From Rhodobiaceae bacterium UBA4490 (lineage in GTDB: Bacteria > Pseudomonadota > Alphaproteobacteria > Parvibaculales > Parvibaculaceae): DNA of 64,000 nt. Shown here in pieces: positions 61,971 to 64,000 of this stretch (the first letter of the stretch is position 1; each line of letters opens with the position of its first letter). Under the pieces are notes generated by a model. It saw nothing but the letters and a program-made list of their open reading frames with translations. It searched no databases and had not been told where the DNA came from. The position numbers and the translations under genes were made by a program. The stretch lies in contig DGNO01000003.1 in the NCBI GenBank assembly GCA_002389665.1, forward strand, positions 310,001 to 374,000, given 5' to 3'.

Positions 61971-62261
61971 ATGCGCCTCAGCCGCCTTGCCGCTTTGATT
62001 TTCATTCTTCTGGCGCTTGCCGCCGGGCTTTACGACCTTAGCCCCGCGTTTGAAGGGGAAGCCCCGCGCCTGCACGGGCTCGGTGAAATCTGGTTCGCGC
62101 TTTCACCGGGCAGCCTCAATCTTCTGCAAGCCGTCACGCAGCGCTATTTATGGCCGCCGCTCTGGGACCCCGGCATGACCTGGCTGCTTGTGCAGCCCGC
62201 CCTTGCCGTCTTTGCCCTGCCCGCCGCCTTTTTCGCACTGATAAGCGCCATGAAACGCTAG
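61971..62261 (+). CDS. Small membrane protein of unknown function, second of a tandem pair
   Basis: This 96-residue paralogue of the preceding protein has a first helix (LAALIFILLALAAGLYD), a loop with LHGLGEIWFALSPGSLNLLQ and PLWDPGMTWLL, and a closing helix (LAVFALPAAFFALI). An AAAAGGAG site lies 9 nt before the ATG at 61971. The in-frame ATG at 61950 precedes the site and was not chosen. It is convergent with lepA 23 bp away. Function unknown. Confidence 0.75.
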   Translation: MRLSRLAALIFILLALAAGLYDLSPAFEGEAPRLHGLGEIWFALSPGSLNLLQAVTQRYLWPPLWDPGMTWLLVQPALAVFALPAAFFALISAMKR

Positions 62262-62284
62262 AAGGAAGGCTCAGGCCAAGAGCC

Positions 62285-64000
62285 TTAATTGTCGTCCATC
62301 TTGAGCGCGGCGATAAAAGCTTCCTGAGGGATTTCGACGCGGCCGAACTGGCGCATCTTTTTCTTCCCCTCTTTCTGCTTTTCCAGCAGCTTGCGCTTAC
62401 GCGAAACATCGCCGCCATAACATTTGGCGGTCACGTCCTTGCGCATTGCCGCAATGGTCTCCCGCGCGATAACGCGCCCGCCAATGGCCGCCTGGACCGG
62501 AATCTTGAAAAGATGCCGGGGAATGAGGTCTTTCAGTTTTTCGCACATGGCCCGGCCGCGCGATTCCGCACGCGCCCGGTGCACGACCGTCGCCAATGCA
62601 TCCACCGGCTCTTCGTTCACCAGGATCGACATTTTCACGAGGTCGTTCGCCTCGTAATTCTCGATCTGATAATCGAAGCTGGCATAGCCGCGGGTGATGG
62701 ATTTCAGCCGGTCATAGAAATCGAACACCACTTCATTGAGCGGCAGGCGGTACACGACCATGGCGCGGGCACCCGCATAGGTCAGGTCCTGCTGAATGCC
62801 GCGCCGGTCTTCGCACAGTTTCAGCACCGCACCGAGATATTCATCCGGCACCAGGATCGTTGCCTTGATCCACGGCTCTTCAATGCGGTCGATTTTCACC
62901 GGGTCCGGCATATCGGCGGGGTTGTGCATCTCCACCATGTCGCCATTCGTCAGATAGACGTGATAGATCACGCTCGGCGCCGTGGTGATGAGCTCGATAT
63001 TAAACTCGCGTTCGATCCGTTCCCGCACGATTTCAAGGTGCAGAAGCCCGAGGAAACCGCAGCGGAACCCGAAGCCGAGCGCCGCGCTCGTTTCCATTTC
63101 ATAATGGAAGCTTGCATCGTTGAGCCGCAGCTTGCCGATCGCCTCGCGCAGATCCTCGAACTGGGAACTGTCGATGGGAAAGAGCCCGCAGAAAACGACG
63201 GGCTGCGCGGGCTTGAAGCCCGGCAGCGGTTTTGCGCAAGGGCGCTTTTCGTCCGTCACCGTGTCGCCAACGGCGGTATCGGCCACTTCCTTAATGGAGG
63301 CGGTGAAGAAACCGATCTCGCCCGCGGCGAGCTCTTTCACGTTTTCCTTCTTCGGCTTGAAGATCCCAACCTGATCGACCGTGTAAGAGGCCCCGGCCTG
63401 CATCATCTTGATCTTCTGGCCCTTCTTCATCACGCCGTCGACGACGCGCACCAGCACGACGACGCCGAGATAGGGGTCGTACCAGCTATCGACCAGCATG
63501 GCTTTGAGCGGCGCTTCCCGGTCGCCCCGCGGCGGGGGCAGGCGGCGGACGATCGCCTCCAGCACCTTGTCGATGCCGAGGCCGGATTTTGCGGAAATTT
63601 CCACCGCGTCCGAGGCATCCAGACCGATGACATCCTCGATCTGCTCTTTAACGCGCTCAGGTTCGGCGGCGGGCAGATCGATCTTGTTCAGGACGGGCAC
63701 GATCTCATGATTGACCTCGATCGCCTGATAGACATTGGCAAGCGTCTGCGCTTCCACGCCCTGGCTTGCATCCACCACAAGGAGCGAACCTTCACAGGCG
63801 GCGAGCGAGCGGTTCACCTCATAAGCAAAATCGACATGACCCGGCGTGTCGATCAGGTTGAGCTGATAGGTTTCCCCATCCGCCGCCTGATAGGACAGGC
63901 GCACGGTCTGCGCCTTGATCGTGATGCCGCGCTCGCGCTCGATATCCATACTATCGAGCACCTGCTCCTTCATCTCGCGCTGGGTCAGCCCGCCGCATAG
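62285..64000 (-). CDS. lepA: Elongation factor 4 (LepA), N-terminus cut by window edge
   Basis: This ribosome-associated GTPase can move back-translocated ribosomes and influences assembly and start of translation. The visible 571 residues begin just after the P-loop, which lies outside: switch I region ([18 protein letters not shown]), G3 [13 protein letters not shown]4 NKIDLP and G5 SAKSG. These are followed by domain II, LepA-specific domains and the C-terminal domain with [20 protein letters not shown]. The end at 62285 is complete (ALKMDDN). The missing part is about 30 residues. High identity to the family leaves no doubt. Confidence 0.97.
   Translation of the reverse strand, partial: LCGGLTQREMKEQVLDSMDIERERGITIKAQTVRLSYQAADGETYQLNLIDTPGHVDFAYEVNRSLAACEGSLLVVDASQGVEAQTLANVYQAIEVNHEIVPVLNKIDLPAAEPERVKEQIEDVIGLDASDAVEISAKSGLGIDKVLEAIVRRLPPPRGDREAPLKAMLVDSWYDPYLGVVVLVRVVDGVMKKGQKIKMMQAGASYTVDQVGIFKPKKENVKELAAGEIGFFTASIKEVADTAVGDTVTDEKRPCAKPLPGFKPAQPVVFCGLFPIDSSQFEDLREAIGKLRLNDASFHYEMETSAALGFGFRCGFLGLLHLEIVRERIEREFNIELITTAPSVIYHVYLTNGDMVEMHNPADMPDPVKIDRIEEPWIKATILVPDEYLGAVLKLCEDRRGIQQDLTYAGARAMVVYRLPLNEVVFDFYDRLKSITRGYASFDYQIENYEANDLVKMSILVNEEPVDALATVVHRARAESRGRAMCEKLKDLIPRHLFKIPVQAAIGGRVIARETIAAMRKDVTAKCYGGDVSRKRKLLEKQKEGKKKMRQFGRVEIPQEAFIAALKMDDN

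Noticed and set aside
62150..64000. 616-codon plus-strand open frame
   Set aside because: It is antisense to lepA, which is unmistakable, and starts inside the small membrane protein gene.
1..64000. CRISPR arrays, prophage, insertion sequences, restriction or toxin-antitoxin systems
   Set aside because: No regularly spaced repeats, transposase, integrase, phage structural or toxin genes were recognised. The only accessory-looking single gene is the DnaB-like ATPase.

Overview
The window is high-GC, densely coded chromosomal DNA from an alphaproteobacterium, most likely of the Hyphomicrobiales (Rhizobiales) or a close relative. The argument rests on gene order and family type: rpmH-rnpA-yidC-engB-argB, then a pyrimidine nucleotidase, dapD-dapE, truA-fmt-def, rmuC, recR-ybaB-dnaX-ffs, nudC, pheA and kdsB. 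It also rests on a Cpa/Tad pilus locus of alphaproteobacterial type, a CycM-like membrane cytochrome c and a YejABEF-type peptide importer. Genus and species cannot be named from the sequence alone. No phage, insertion sequence, CRISPR array or plasmid module was seen.

Layout. 1-3.1 kb: 3' end of a TrkH potassium transporter gene, tRNA-Arg(ACG), an exported RidA-family protein and an OmpA-like lipoprotein. 3.2-7.2 kb: two divergent autoprocessing threonine hydrolases (a NylC/DmpA-type P1 peptidase and a gamma-glutamyltransferase), then glucokinase. 7.2-11.9 kb: a minus-strand run of DUF547 protein, TVP38 membrane protein, MerA-like flavoprotein and an orphan histidine kinase. 12.1-18.3 kb: the rpmH operon behind a near-consensus promoter. 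18.5-19.3 kb: a stand-alone DnaB-type ATPase gene lying between the nucleotidase and dapD. 19.4-34.3 kb: lysine and cell-wall precursor genes (dapD, dapE, murI), translation and RNA modification (truA, fmt, def), DNA maintenance (rmuC, recR, ybaB, dnaX), SRP RNA, nudC, pheA and kdsB. 34.6-35.2 kb: cytochrome c.

35.4-47.2 kb is a peptide uptake and breakdown region. Two tandem YejA-like binding proteins precede YejB, YejE and a double-ATPase YejF. Convergent to them lie a cytosolic NlpC/P60 peptidase, a MarR regulator and an M17 aminopeptidase. A muropeptide-recycling role is a reasonable inference. A DUF1737 protein and an orphan TAXI-type binding protein follow.

47.3-61.1 kb is a complete-looking Tad (Flp) pilus locus. 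TadD is on the plus strand, followed by a minus-strand operon cpaB-cpaC-cpaD-cpaE-cpaF-tadB-tadC, the prepilin peptidase cpaA, the 57-residue Flp pilin with its own terminator, a divergent small secretin-N-domain protein, TadG, TadE and a second TadE-like pseudopilin. Paired TTAA half-sites resembling CtrA boxes occur in three of its intergenic regions. The window ends with tRNA-Ser(GGA), two tandem paralogous small membrane proteins and the 3' part of lepA.

Many very long open frames lie antisense to real genes. They are GC-rich codon-bias shadows and were not annotated.
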